Notes: generated by a model from the letters alone, not told the origin. Shown: positions 21,827 through 31,243, numbered from the stretch's first letter. The stretch: DNA of 64,000 nucleotides from Galbitalea soli (GCF_010686725.1 NZ_JAAGWZ010000002.1:248001-312000); one strand, 5' to 3'. Program-made: numbers and translations.

Positions 21827-23448
21827 TGCCCGCTGCGATCAACACGACCCTGCGCCGCCTGGCGAGCGCCATCCGCGAGTTCACCGTCGCCCAGCGCACG
21901 ATCGCCATCATCGGCGTGATCGCCATCGTGGTCGCCGCGATCGCCCTCACGGCCTGGCTGAGCAAGCCCAGCTACTCGCCGCTGTTCTCGGGACTGAACG
22001 GCTCCGACGCCCAGGCTCTGGTCACGCAGCTGCAGGCCGACGGTGTGCAGTACGAGCTCGCCGACGGCGGCTCGACCATCCTCGTGCCCGACGCCAACGT
22101 CAACGCGGAGCGCGTCAAGGCGGCGGCCGCGGGCCTGCCGTCGCTGAAGCAGGGCGGCTACGCGCTGCTCGACAAGCTCGGCGTCACGAGCTCGCAGTGG
22201 CAGGAGGATGTCACCTACAAGCGCGCCCTCGAAGGAGAGCTGGCCTCGACGCTCGAGGCGATGGCCGGCGTGCAGACCGCCTCGGTGCGTCTCGCGATTC
22301 CCGCGCAGACCGTGTTCACGTCGCAGAAGCAGGACCCGACCGCATCCGTCTTCATCCAGCCGCAGGGCGGGGTGACGCTCACGAGCGACCAGGTCGCCGC
22401 GATCACCCACCTCACCGCCTCCTCGGTACCGGGCCTCACGCCCGCCAACGTCTCGGTGATCTCGGCCGACGGCACGGTGCTCTCCGCCTCGGGCACCGAT
22501 GCCACCGCGAGCACCGACAAGACGACGAGCGCCTACCAGGAGAGCGTGCGCACCAATGTGCAGAACATGCTCGACCGGGTGCTCGGCGTGGGCAACTCGA
22601 GCGTGGTCGTCGCGGCGACCCTCTCCAACCAGACCTCGCAGCGCGTGGAGAAGAGCTACAGCATCCCGACCAACGCGCCGGCGATCAACGAGCAGTCCAG
22701 CACCGAGACCTACAGCGGCTCGGGCAGCGCGGGCGCGACCGGCGTGCTCGGGCCCGACAACATCGCCGTGCCGAGCGGCACCGCCTCGGGCGGGGCGTTC
22801 GTCTCGACCTCCGGCACCAAGAACAACGCCCTCGACTCGGTGACCCAGACGAGCGACATCCCCGCGGGGGCGGTCACCCGCCAGACCGTGTCGGTCGCCG
22901 TCAACTCGCGCGTCGTGAAGGGCGTCTCGGCCGCAACGATCACGGCCCTCGTGAACTCCGCCGCCGGCATCGATCCGACCCGCGGCGACGCGGTGGCGGT
23001 GCAGATGGTCGCCTTCCCCAAGGCCACCGCGACGGCGGCCGCGATCGCGCTCCGCCAGCAGCAGGCCGCGGAGGGTCAGGCGAACCTGGTCAAGATCATC
23101 ACCACCGCGGTCACCGTGCTGGGCGTGCTCCTTGCCCTGTTCATGGTGCTGTTCATGGTGGGTCGCATGTCGCGGCGCCGCGAATCGACGCCCATCGACC
23201 TCGGCGAGCTCGGTGTCACGAGCGGCGGACCGGGCGGGTTCCCGGGGATGTTCGGCAGCGAGCAGCTGGCGGCCCCCGCCCCCACCCGCCAGCTGGAGAC
23301 CCCGAACACGGCGGCGCTCATCGGCGAACTGCCCGCGCCGGGCAGTCTCGACCAGATGCGGGCCGACATCGACCGCCTCGCCGAGACCAACCCCCAGCGC
23401 GCGGCGGACGCCCTGCGCACCCTCATGGATGAGCGGGCCGGCGTATGA
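21826..23448 (+). CDS. fliF: flagellar M-ring protein FliF
   Basis: FliF (540 residues) builds the MS ring in the cytoplasmic membrane. Two membrane helices flank the periplasm-side part: about residues 25-45 (TIAIIGVIAIVVAAIALTAWL) and about 421-448. Between them are the YscJ-like domain (YSPLFSGLNGSDAQALVTQLQADGVQY) and the FliF C-terminal domain. The cytoplasmic tail binds FliG. It is overlapped by fliG by 4 nt. Confidence 0.95.
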   Translation: MPAAINTTLRRLASAIREFTVAQRTIAIIGVIAIVVAAIALTAWLSKPSYSPLFSGLNGSDAQALVTQLQADGVQYELADGGSTILVPDANVNAERVKAAAAGLPSLKQGGYALLDKLGVTSSQWQEDVTYKRALEGELASTLEAMAGVQTASVRLAIPAQTVFTSQKQDPTASVFIQPQGGVTLTSDQVAAITHLTASSVPGLTPANVSVISADGTVLSASGTDATASTDKTTSAYQESVRTNVQNMLDRVLGVGNSSVVVAATLSNQTSQRVEKSYSIPTNAPAINEQSSTETYSGSGSAGATGVLGPDNIAVPSGTASGGAFVSTSGTKNNALDSVTQTSDIPAGAVTRQTVSVAVNSRVVKGVSAATITALVNSAAGIDPTRGDAVAVQMVAFPKATATAAAIALRQQQAAEGQANLVKIITTAVTVLGVLLALFMVLFMVGRMSRRRESTPIDLGELGVTSGGPGGFPGMFGSEQLAAPAPTRQLETPNTAALIGELPAPGSLDQMRADIDRLAETNPQRAADALRTLMDERAGV

Positions 23449-24470
23449 CCGAGACCGCACGGGTGCTGACCGGGGTGCAGAAGGCCGCCCTCGTTCTGAT
23501 GCAGATGAACCAGGAGAACGCCTCGGCGATTCTGCGCCAGTTCACCGAGGTGGAGGCCGAGGAGATCGCGGGCGAGATCGTGCGCCTGCGCCGCGTCGAC
23601 CCGGAGTCCGTCGAGAAGGCGGTCACCGAGTTCCACGAGAAGACGATGTCCGGGGCGATGGGTGCCCGCGGCGGCCGCGAGTTCGCGGAGGAGCTGCTCC
23701 AGGCCACTTTCGGCGTCGAGCGCGCCGCCGGTGTGCTCGACCGTCTCGCCACCTCGATGGCGGGACCCTCCTTCGACTTCCTCGAGTCGGCGGACCCCGG
23801 TCAGGTCTCCAGCCTCCTCAGCGGCGAACTGCCGGAGACGATCGCGCTCGTGCTCGCCCACCTGAACCCGCACACCGCATCCGACATCATCGCCCGCTTC
23901 GACAGCGAGACCCGGGTCGCGGTCGCCCAGGCGATCGCCGGCCTCGGCTCGGCCACCCCCGAGGCCGTCGCGATCGTCGCCGAGAGCCTCAAGCACCGCG
24001 CGCGGGCCATGGTCGTACCGCGTGAGCAGCTGGAGGTCGTGGGCGGCGTGCAGCCGCTCGTCGACATCATCAACCGCGCCGACATCGCGACCGAGCACGA
24101 GCTGCTCGAGGCGCTCGACGCGCGCGACCCCGTGCTCGCCGACGAGGTGCGCGCGCGACTCGTCACCTTCGCCGATATCCTCAAGCTCGAGAAGAAGGAC
24201 GTGCAGCAGGTGCTGCGCGGCATCGACTCGAAGATCCTCGCGACCGCCATGAAGGGCGCCGCGAAGGACGTCACCGACGTGATCCGCGACAACATGACCG
24301 AGCGCAACCGCGAGACCCTCGACGAGGAGATCGGCCTGCTCGGCCCCGTGCGCAAGAAGCAGGTCGACGAGGCGCGCGCCGACGTCGTGCGCTCCATGCG
24401 CGAGCTCGAAGCCCAGGGGCTCATCACCCTGCAGCGCGCCGACGAGCCGGAGGAAGAGTATGTCGCCTGA
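23445..24470 (+). CDS. fliG: flagellar motor switch protein FliG
   Basis: FliG (341 residues) is the rotor protein that contacts MotA. The N-terminal domain (TGVQKAALVLMQMNQENASAILRQFTEVEAEEI) binds FliF. The C-terminal domain has the ARMC-like repeats and the charged torque helix (GIDSKILATAMKGAAKDVTDVIRDNMTERNRETLDEEI). It is translationally coupled to fliF and overlaps fliH by 11 nt. Confidence 0.95.
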   Translation: MTETARVLTGVQKAALVLMQMNQENASAILRQFTEVEAEEIAGEIVRLRRVDPESVEKAVTEFHEKTMSGAMGARGGREFAEELLQATFGVERAAGVLDRLATSMAGPSFDFLESADPGQVSSLLSGELPETIALVLAHLNPHTASDIIARFDSETRVAVAQAIAGLGSATPEAVAIVAESLKHRARAMVVPREQLEVVGGVQPLVDIINRADIATEHELLEALDARDPVLADEVRARLVTFADILKLEKKDVQQVLRGIDSKILATAMKGAAKDVTDVIRDNMTERNRETLDEEIGLLGPVRKKQVDEARADVVRSMRELEAQGLITLQRADEPEEEYVA

Positions 24471-25068
24471 GCCGCAGTTCTCCCCGCTCGCCTTCCCGGC
24501 CCTTCGCGCCGACACGCTCGACGCCGACCTCGACCAGGCCCGCACGCGCGGTCACGCCGCGGGGTACGCCGCCGGCCTGCGACTGGCCGCCGCCGAGGCG
24601 GATGCCCGGGCCGCCCGCCTCGCCGAGCAGCAGTTCCGCGACCGCGAGTCCGCTCGCGCCTCCGTCGCCTCCGCCGTGCACGCCCTCGAGATCGCGGCGG
24701 CGCTGTTCGCCCAGCGATCCCTGCCGGTGCTGGCCGAGGCCGACGCGGCGCTCGCCGATGCGGCCCTGGACCTCGCCACGACCATCGTCGGCTGGCGCGA
24801 GGGCGACGCCGAGCTCTTCGCGATGGCCGCCGCGCGCCGCGCCCTCGCCGAGACCCAGGCCGCGGAGGTGCTGCGCGTGCGGCTCAATCCCGACGACCTC
24901 GAGCTGATCGGTGAGAGCGCGGAACTGCTCGCGCGCGTCACCGTCGTCGCCGACCCGACGGTGGAGCGCGGCGACGCGCTCGTCGACCTCGAGGACGGCC
25001 GCATCGACGCGCGGATCGGCGCCGCCGTCGCGCGCGCCACCGCCGCTATCCGGGGGGAGTGGGCATGA
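24460..25068 (+). CDS. fliH: flagellar assembly protein FliH
   Basis: FliH (202 residues) is the peripheral stalk of the FliI export ATPase and tethers it to the C-ring. The protein is Ala-rich and helical, with a GHAAGYAAGLRLAAAEADARAARLAEQQ segment of GxxxG-like repeats (residues about 30-55) and a C-terminal FliH/YscL domain (VRLNPDDLELIG through RGDALVDLEDGRIDARIGAAV). Sequence conservation in this family is low; the call also rests on its place between fliG and fliI. Confidence 0.9.
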   Translation: MSPEPQFSPLAFPALRADTLDADLDQARTRGHAAGYAAGLRLAAAEADARAARLAEQQFRDRESARASVASAVHALEIAAALFAQRSLPVLAEADAALADAALDLATTIVGWREGDAELFAMAAARRALAETQAAEVLRVRLNPDDLELIGESAELLARVTVVADPTVERGDALVDLEDGRIDARIGAAVARATAAIRGEWA

Positions 25069-26408
25069 CGATCGCGCCAGACCGCCCCACCTCCGCCTAC
25101 CGCCCGGTGGGACTCAGTGCCGCGCTCACGGTGGCGACACCGGAGCGGATCGGACAGCTCGCCTCCGTGGCGGGGTTGGGCATGGTCATCCGCGGCCTCG
25201 ACGCCGCCATCGGCGAGCTGCTGACCATCGGCCCCAGCGCCCGCGCCGAGGTGGTCGCGGTCGACCGCGACAGCGTGACCGCGATGCCGCTCGACCGCCT
25301 CGACCAGGTGACGGCCGGCGACGACGTGCACACCACTCGCAACCGGATGCTCGTCCCCGTCGGCCGCGGACTCCTCGGCCGCGTCCTCGACGCCTCGGGC
25401 CGCCCGATCGACGGTCGCGGTCCCCTCCGCGGCCACCTCGATCTGGTGACGGTCGACAACGAGCCGCCCTCGGCACTGCTGCGCACCCGGATCGACACCC
25501 CGCTGTCACTCGGCGTGCGCGTGCTCGACACCCTCACGACGGTCGGTCGCGGGCAGCGCATGGGCCTCTTCGCGGGCTCCGGCGTGGGCAAGTCCTCGCT
25601 GCTCTCCATGATCGCCCGCGGCACGGCCGCCGAGGTCTCGGTCATCGCCCTCATCGGCGAGCGCGGCCGCGAGGTCCGCGAGTTCATCGAGGACGACCTG
25701 GGGCCCGAGGGACTCGCCCGCTCCATCGTGATCGTCTCGACCGCCGATCAGCCCGCGCTCATCCGCGTGCGCGCCGCCTTCACCGCGACCCGCATCGCCG
25801 AGTCGTTCCGCGACGCCGGATCCCACGTCATGCTCATGATGGACTCGCTCACGCGCGTCGCGATGGCCCAGCGCGAGATCGGCCTCTCCGTGGGCGAGCC
25901 GCCCGCGACCCGCGGCTACCCGCCCTCGGTGTTCGGTCTGCTCGCGCGCCTTCTCGAGCGCGCCGGCACCGGCGAGACCGGCTCCGTCACCGGCATCTAC
26001 ACCGTGCTGGTCGACGGGGATGACCACAACGAGCCGATCGCCGATGCGGCGCGCTCCATCCTCGACGGCCACGTCGTGCTGGACCGCCGGCTCGCCATCG
26101 CCGGGCACTTCCCCTCGGTGGATGCCCTCGCCTCCATCTCCCGGGTCGCCTCGCGAGTCACCCCGCGGGAGCGCATGTCGCTCGCGCTCGCGCTCCGCCG
26201 GGTCATGGCCGCGCGTCGCCAGGCCCAGGACCTCATCGATGTCGGCGCCTACGCGCGCGGATCCAACGCTCTCGTCGACGCGGCGGTCGACCACGACGCC
26301 GCGATCACGGCGTTCCTGCAGCAGGACATGACCGAGCGCACCACCGCCGACGAGTCCTGGGCTCGCCTCAGCTCCCTCGTCGCCACGCTGGGCGGTGGTC
26401 TGCTGTGA
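25065..26408 (+). CDS. fliI: flagellum-specific ATPase FliI
   Basis: FliI (447 residues) is the hexameric ATPase that unfolds and delivers flagellar export substrates. The Walker A motif GSGVGKS is at residues 171-177 with Lys176; Walker B is the VMLMMDSLTR segment, and the GEPPATRGYPPSVF loop is typical of type III ATPases. The ATG at 25065 is preferred to GTG at 25059 because GGGGGGAG sits 5 nt before it. It overlaps fliH and fliJ by 4 nt each. Confidence 0.95.
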   Translation: MTIAPDRPTSAYRPVGLSAALTVATPERIGQLASVAGLGMVIRGLDAAIGELLTIGPSARAEVVAVDRDSVTAMPLDRLDQVTAGDDVHTTRNRMLVPVGRGLLGRVLDASGRPIDGRGPLRGHLDLVTVDNEPPSALLRTRIDTPLSLGVRVLDTLTTVGRGQRMGLFAGSGVGKSSLLSMIARGTAAEVSVIALIGERGREVREFIEDDLGPEGLARSIVIVSTADQPALIRVRAAFTATRIAESFRDAGSHVMLMMDSLTRVAMAQREIGLSVGEPPATRGYPPSVFGLLARLLERAGTGETGSVTGIYTVLVDGDDHNEPIADAARSILDGHVVLDRRLAIAGHFPSVDALASISRVASRVTPRERMSLALALRRVMAARRQAQDLIDVGAYARGSNALVDAAVDHDAAITAFLQQDMTERTTADESWARLSSLVATLGGGLL

Positions 26409-26839
26409 GCACCGCGTTCTCGCTCGAGGGGCTGCTGCGCCTCCGCCGCCTGCAGAAGGATCAGGCCGCCGCCGAGGTCGCCCAGGCCCGCAATCGCGCG
26501 GCTGACACCCTGCGCCGCAAGCGCCAGGCGCGCGACCTCCTCTCGCTCACCGAGATCGAGCACGGCAGCGTCGACACGGTGCACTCGATCGCCGCGGCGC
26601 GCGCCTCCTCGGCGAGCATGCTGGCCGACCTGACCGCGCTCGAGGAGGACCAGCGGGTCGAGGTGGAGCGCGCCCGGGTGGCGCACGCCGCCGCCCACGG
26701 CAAGGCGCTCGGCCTCGAGAAGCTCGAGGCGCGGCACGGTGAGGCGAGCGCGCTCGCCGCCCTGCGCGCCGACCAGATCGTCATCGACGAGGTCTCCGCC
26801 CGCGCGTGGCATCTCGCACAGGGGGAGGTGACCCCGTGA
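26405..26839 (+). CDS. fliJ: flagellar export protein FliJ
   Basis: FliJ (144 residues) is the central stalk of the export ATPase and links it to FlhA. It is almost entirely coiled coil: FSLEGLLRLRRLQKDQAAAEVAQARNRA at the N-terminus, then a long charged helix hairpin. Family sequence is weakly conserved, but size, coiled coil and position directly after fliI agree. The GTG start overlaps the fliI stop. Confidence 0.88.
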   Translation: MSTAFSLEGLLRLRRLQKDQAAAEVAQARNRAADTLRRKRQARDLLSLTEIEHGSVDTVHSIAAARASSASMLADLTALEEDQRVEVERARVAHAAAHGKALGLEKLEARHGEASALAALRADQIVIDEVSARAWHLAQGEVTP

Positions 26840-27615
26840 GCGTCGCCGACATCCTGAGCTCGATCGCGCAGATCCAGTCGACCATCGCGGCCCTCTCGCC
26901 CGCTGCCGTCGGCACCGCGGTCGGCACGGGCACCGCGTCCGCGTCGGCCGACGCCGCGACGGGCGCTGCCCAGCTCGCCGCGAGCAAGACCTTCGACGGC
27001 CTCGTCGCGGGCTACGGCGCCGACCCGACCACGGGTCTCGCGACGGCCACCCCCTCCGTGGATGCGGCGACCGCGACGAGCGACGGGGTGACCGGTGCCG
27101 ACGTGGTCGCCGACGCGAAGAAGTACCTCGGCGTGCCCTATGTGCTCGGCGGCGAGAGCCGGAGCGGAATGGACTGCTCCGGTCTCGTGCAGCGCGTCTT
27201 CCGCGACCTCGGCGTCACCACCACCCGACTCGTGCACACGCAGAAGCTCGAGGGCACGAAGGTGGACTCCCTCGCCAGCGCCAAGCCGGGCGACCTCATC
27301 GTCTTCAAGGGCGGCGACCACATCGCCATCTACGCGGGCAACGGCCAGGTCATCCACGCACCGTACCCCGGTCGCACGGTGTCGCTGCAGAAGCTCTGGA
27401 CCGACGATTCCGGCATCGAGACGATCCGGCGCATCGTCCCCGCGCAGAGCGGCTCCGCCAGCGCGGCCGCCGCGGGGGTCGTCGCGTCCGGCGCTGTCGC
27501 GTCCGGCGCTCTCTCCTCGGGTGCGCTCGCCGCGGGCAGCAGCCCCTCGCTCGACGCCGCGCTCGCGCGGCTGCTCGCCCAGCAGTCCGCCCTCATGGCA
27601 GGGAGCAGCTCATGA
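26836..27615 (+). CDS. NlpC/P60 peptidoglycan hydrolase in flagellar operon
   Basis: A 259-residue protein with a C40 NlpC/P60 peptidase domain at about residues 86-190. The catalytic Cys114 lies in GMDCSGLVQRVF, the catalytic His162 in GDHIAIYAG, and His174 in GQVIHAP. It would cut peptide stems in the cell wall, probably so the rod can pass. The N-terminus has no signal peptide or membrane helix but resembles export substrates (low complexity, Ala/Thr/Ser). The tail is Ala/Ser-rich. The GTG at 26836 overlaps fliJ and has GGGGGAGG upstream. Confidence 0.87.
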   Translation: MSVADILSSIAQIQSTIAALSPAAVGTAVGTGTASASADAATGAAQLAASKTFDGLVAGYGADPTTGLATATPSVDAATATSDGVTGADVVADAKKYLGVPYVLGGESRSGMDCSGLVQRVFRDLGVTTTRLVHTQKLEGTKVDSLASAKPGDLIVFKGGDHIAIYAGNGQVIHAPYPGRTVSLQKLWTDDSGIETIRRIVPAQSGSASAAAAGVVASGAVASGALSSGALAAGSSPSLDAALARLLAQQSALMAGSSS

Positions 27616-29132
27616 ACGCCAGCCTCAGCGGGGCGACCCTGATCGCGCCCGCGACGGCGCCGACGGATTCCCGTCCCACGCCCGGCACCGACGGCAGCGC
27701 CTTCGCGGCGCACCTTCACGCCGCCGAGCAGCGCGACGCGGAGCGGCGCGCGACGCCCGACAGCCGGCGCGACGACGATTCTGCCGGCCAGGCCGACCCG
27801 GCCGTGGACCAGACCCCGACCTCGCCCGCCCGCCCCGCGCACGCCTCGCGCCGGGGCAGCGCGGAGCGCACCGACTCCCGCACGGAGCCCGCGGCCACCG
27901 CCCCGGCCGCCCCTGCCCCGGCTGCCGTTCCCGGCACCGCCGCGCAGGCCGTTGCGGGACCCCTCGCCGACGCGACCGACCCGGCGGAGGCCCCTCTCGC
28001 CGCGGTCGGCGCGTCGGCGATCCGGGCAGCGGAGGGCGCCGCGCCCGGGCCGCTGCCGCTCGCCGGAGCGCTCGCGACCGCCGCTGCCGCGGCGCTCCCC
28101 GCGACCCTCCCCGCGACCGCGCGCGCCGTCGGGACGCCCGGCGCGGCGTCGCGGCCCGGCACACCCGGAGCTCCCGGCACGCCCGCCACCCGTGCGGGTT
28201 CCTCGACCCCCGGCACTCCCGCCACCGCCCCGACTTCCCCCGCCACCCTCGGGCTCGACGAGGCGGCGAGCGACCTCGCGGCGATCGTCGCGGCGGCCGC
28301 TCCAACCGCCTCGGCTCCCGCGGGCACCGCCCCAGCTCCCGCGGGCACCGCCCCGGCCGCGTCCGGCGCCGGCGGGGTGCTCCTCGCCGGCGCCACCGCG
28401 GCGGGCATCGCCACCCCGAGCGCGGCACCCGCGGCGGCCGGAGCCGCCGTCGCCTCGGCGCTCGCCGCGACCGTCACGATCACGCCCACCGCCGCGACCG
28501 CCGGCTCCGCCGCGAGCCCGCTGACGCGTCGCGGCACCGACGAGTCCACTGCGGCGGGCGATCCGAGCGAACTCGCCCTGCCGGCCCTCGCATCGTCACC
28601 CGCGTCCCCGGCCCCGCTCGCCGCCGCCGCCCCCGCGACCGTCGTCGCCGCGCCGTCGCTGCCGACCTCGCTCACCGCGCAGCTCGCGCGACCGCTCCTC
28701 ACGCTGCGCGGTGCCGCCGACGGCGGCCATGTCCTCACGGTGCACATCGCGCCCGAGGCGCTCGGCCCTGTCACCGTGCACGCGCACATCGCGGCGAGCG
28801 ACATCCGCATCGAACTCAGCGCCGCGAGCGACCAGGGGCGCGAGGCGCTCAAGGCGATCCTGCCCGAGCTGCGTCGCGACCTCGCCGCCGGGGGCCTCGC
28901 ACCGGCGACGCTCGACCTCTCCTCCGGCGCCGGGGCGGGCGGGGCCGGGGCGAACGCCTACCGCGACGCCGGCCCCGGCTTCGCGGGCTCGGGGACGGGC
29001 AGCGGCGGGGGAGCGAGTGGGGGGAGCGGGTCATCCGCCACCCCCGGCCGCTCGGCCCGCACCGACCCCGACCAGCCCACCATCCGACCACGCACGGGGG
29101 CGTCGATCGCGACGCTCGACGTGCTCGCCTGA
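27612..29132 (+). CDS. fliK: flagellar hook-length control protein FliK
   Basis: FliK (506 residues) measures hook length and triggers the FlhB substrate switch. The first ~350 residues are extremely Ala/Pro/Thr-rich with internal repeats (GTAPAPAGTAPAA), as expected of the flexible ruler. The C-terminal Flg_hook domain is recognisable from HVLTVHIAPEALGPVTVHAH to the LKAILPELRRDLAAGGL helix. It is overlapped with the NlpC/P60 gene and followed by flgD after 22 nt. Confidence 0.9.
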   Translation: MNASLSGATLIAPATAPTDSRPTPGTDGSAFAAHLHAAEQRDAERRATPDSRRDDDSAGQADPAVDQTPTSPARPAHASRRGSAERTDSRTEPAATAPAAPAPAAVPGTAAQAVAGPLADATDPAEAPLAAVGASAIRAAEGAAPGPLPLAGALATAAAAALPATLPATARAVGTPGAASRPGTPGAPGTPATRAGSSTPGTPATAPTSPATLGLDEAASDLAAIVAAAAPTASAPAGTAPAPAGTAPAASGAGGVLLAGATAAGIATPSAAPAAAGAAVASALAATVTITPTAATAGSAASPLTRRGTDESTAAGDPSELALPALASSPASPAPLAAAAPATVVAAPSLPTSLTAQLARPLLTLRGAADGGHVLTVHIAPEALGPVTVHAHIAASDIRIELSAASDQGREALKAILPELRRDLAAGGLAPATLDLSSGAGAGGAGANAYRDAGPGFAGSGTGSGGGASGGSGSSATPGRSARTDPDQPTIRPRTGASIATLDVLA

Positions 29133-29154
29133 CCACACCACGACGGGACACACC

Positions 29155-29583
29155 ATGACAGTTGCCGCAGTCGACGCCAGCACCGCGACGTCGCTCTACT
29201 CGCAGGGCACCACCGCGGCGCCCGCCAAGCAGACGATGGACAGTGACGTGTTCATGAAACTGCTCATCACCCAGTTGCAGACTCAGGACCCGAGCGCGCC
29301 CATGGACAGCAACCAGATGATCACCCAGACCTCCCAGCTGGCCTCGATGCAGCAGCTGACGTCGCTCGGTACCACGACGACAGAGAACTTCTCCCTGCAG
29401 ATGCGGATCGCCGCCGCCTCCATGATCGGCAAGACGGCGAGCTACACCGACTCGAAGGGCATCACCCAGACGGGCACGGTCTCCGCCGTCTCGTTCGCGG
29501 CTGCCGTTCCCACGGTCACCATCAACGGAACCGCGGTCAACCTCGACCTCGTCTCCGGAATCAGCACCACCGCATCCGCCTGA
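29155..29583 (+). CDS. flgD: flagellar hook capping protein FlgD
   Basis: FlgD (142 residues) is the scaffold for hook polymerisation. The conserved N-terminal motif MDSDVFMKLLITQLQTQDPS and SNQMITQTSQLASMQQL are clear. It is much shorter than the E. coli protein (about 230 residues) because it keeps only a small beta-rich C-terminal part. The ATG at 29155 follows the fliK stop by 22 nt; the surrounding longer frame is a shadow of fliK. Confidence 0.93.
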   Translation: MTVAAVDASTATSLYSQGTTAAPAKQTMDSDVFMKLLITQLQTQDPSAPMDSNQMITQTSQLASMQQLTSLGTTTTENFSLQMRIAAASMIGKTASYTDSKGITQTGTVSAVSFAAAVPTVTINGTAVNLDLVSGISTTASA

Positions 29584-29618
29584 CCACGACCAGCCACACC
29601 AGAAAAGGAATCCAGACA

Positions 29619-30797
29619 ATGCTCCGTTCTCTCTACTCCGGCATCTCCGGTCTCCGTTCACACCAGACCATGCTGGATGTCACGGGCAACAACATCGCCA
29701 ACGTCAACACCACGGGCTTCAAGTCGTCGGCCACGCAGTTCCGCGACACGCTCTCCCAGATGACGCACGGCGCCGGGGGAGCGCAGGACCTCGTCGGCGG
29801 CACCAACCCCGCGCAGGTCGGCCTCGGCGTGCTCGTCGCGGGCATCTCCACCAACTTCACCCAGGGCTCCGCGCAGGCGACCGGCCGCTCGACCGACATG
29901 ATGATCTCGGGCGACGGCTTCTTCGTCACCAAGATCGGCACGCAGACGCTGTACACCCGGGCCGGCTCCTTCGACCCCGACTCCGAGGGCCGCCTGGTCT
30001 CGCCCGACGGCGCGATCGTGCAGGGCTGGCCGGCCGTGAACGGCGTCATCCCCGACGGCAGCACCGCGCTCGGTCCCGTGACCATTCCCCGCAACGCGGT
30101 CAGCCCCGCCGTCGCGACGAGCACGGTGAGCGCCTCGGGCAACCTGCCCGCCGATGCCTCCACCGGCACGGCGCTCACGCGCGACATCGACGTCTACTCC
30201 GCCGACGGCTCCAAGCGGAGCCTCGCCGTGACCTTCACCAAGTCGGCCACCGGCTGGGATGTCGCGGCCACCGACCCGAACGGAGCCACCGGCGCCGGCA
30301 CCATGACGTTCAATGCCGACGGCACCCTCGCGAGCGGCGGCTCGCTCACGGTCGGCGGCATCGCGGTCGACCTGAGCGCCCTCACCGGGTACGCCTCGCT
30401 CTCCACCGTCTCGCTCGACAAGCAGGACGGTCGCACCGTCGGCACGCTCGAATCGTTCTCGCTCTCGAAGGACGGCACGCTCGTCGGCTCGTTCAGCAAC
30501 GGGGAGACGCAGGCGATCGCGCGCATCGCCCTCGCCACCTTCGTCAACCCCGGCGGCCTGGAGAAGGCGGGCTCCTCGGAGTACACGGCCACGATCAACT
30601 CGGGCACCCCGCAGCTCGGTACGGCGGGCACCGACGGATTCGGCTCGCTCATCGGCGGCTCGCTCGAGATGTCGAACGTCGACCTCTCGCAGGAGTTCAC
30701 CAACCTCATCGTCGCGCAGCGCGGCTTCCAGGCGAACGCCCGCATCATCACGACCTCCGACGAGGTGCTGCAGGAGCTCACGAACCTCAAGCACTAG
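29619..30797 (+). CDS. flgE: flagellar hook protein FlgE
   Basis: FlgE (392 residues) is the hook subunit. The N-terminus MLRSLYSGISGLRSHQTMLDVTGNNIANVNTTGFK and the C-terminus NVDLSQEFTNLIVAQRGFQANARIITTSDEVLQEL are diagnostic; the middle holds the beta-rich FlaE domain. As no flgF or flgG gene is visible, this is the only hook/distal-rod family member in the window. It ends the flgB operon and is followed by a terminator. Confidence 0.94.
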   Translation: MLRSLYSGISGLRSHQTMLDVTGNNIANVNTTGFKSSATQFRDTLSQMTHGAGGAQDLVGGTNPAQVGLGVLVAGISTNFTQGSAQATGRSTDMMISGDGFFVTKIGTQTLYTRAGSFDPDSEGRLVSPDGAIVQGWPAVNGVIPDGSTALGPVTIPRNAVSPAVATSTVSASGNLPADASTGTALTRDIDVYSADGSKRSLAVTFTKSATGWDVAATDPNGATGAGTMTFNADGTLASGGSLTVGGIAVDLSALTGYASLSTVSLDKQDGRTVGTLESFSLSKDGTLVGSFSNGETQAIARIALATFVNPGGLEKAGSSEYTATINSGTPQLGTAGTDGFGSLIGGSLEMSNVDLSQEFTNLIVAQRGFQANARIITTSDEVLQELTNLKH

Positions 30798-30803
30798 TCA
30801 CGG

Positions 30804-30843
30804 GCGGGGCATCGGCCGGATTCAGTCCGCGCCGGTGCCCCGC
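30804..30843 (+). terminator. flgE operon terminator
   Basis: GCGGGGCA (30804-30811) pairs with TGCCCCGC (30836-30843), with further inner pairing (CGGC/GCCG), and is followed directly by TTTT. The T-run runs straight into the CTAACG of the next promoter. Confidence 0.75.
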
Positions 30844-30847
30844 TTTT

Positions 30848-30875
30848 CTAACGCGATCGGCACCGCTGCCGATAG
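30848..30875 (+). promoter_or_regulatory. FliA-type promoter of flbD-motA-motB
   Basis: CTAACG (30848-30853), 14 nt, GCCGATAG (30868-30875). It is the closest of the five copies to the classical sigma-28 -10 (GCCGATAA). The predicted start near 30882 leaves a leader of about 50 nt. Confidence 0.75.
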
Positions 30876-30931
30876 TGGTATCTGAGGCACAGGATGTGCC
30901 TCGCGATCTACTCCAGGAAGGGGGCCGAACG

Positions 30932-31243
30932 ATGATCGTCGTCACAAAGCTGAACAACAGTCGTTTTGCCGTCAATCCCGACCTGATCGAGAGGATCCAC
31001 AGCAACCCCGACACCACGCTCGCCCTCGTGGACGGCACGACCTACATCGTGACCGAGTCCATGGAAGAGGTCATCGAGCTCATCGCGAACTACCGCGCGA
31101 AGGTGATCTCGATCGCCCGCGCCTCGGAGACGGTCGAACTGCGTCGAGTGACCAACGAGAACTCGGTCACCCCGTTCCCCTCCGCGGGCAGCCGGCTCGC
31201 CGCCAAGGGCGGCCCCGCCGCCAAGAACCCCGGGGGACTGTAG
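30932..31243 (+). CDS. flbD: FlbD family flagellar protein
   Basis: A 103-residue protein whose first ~70 residues match the small FlbD family found before motA in Gram-positives and spirochaetes (MIVVTKLNNSRFAVNPDLIERI, then TTYIVTESMEEVIELI). Function is not established. The C-terminal 35 residues are a basic, flexible tail. The ATG at 30932 is chosen over an in-frame upstream start because it matches the family N-terminus and has AGGAAGGGGG upstream. motA follows with a 1-nt overlap. Confidence 0.9.
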   Translation: MIVVTKLNNSRFAVNPDLIERIHSNPDTTLALVDGTTYIVTESMEEVIELIANYRAKVISIARASETVELRRVTNENSVTPFPSAGSRLAAKGGPAAKNPGGL

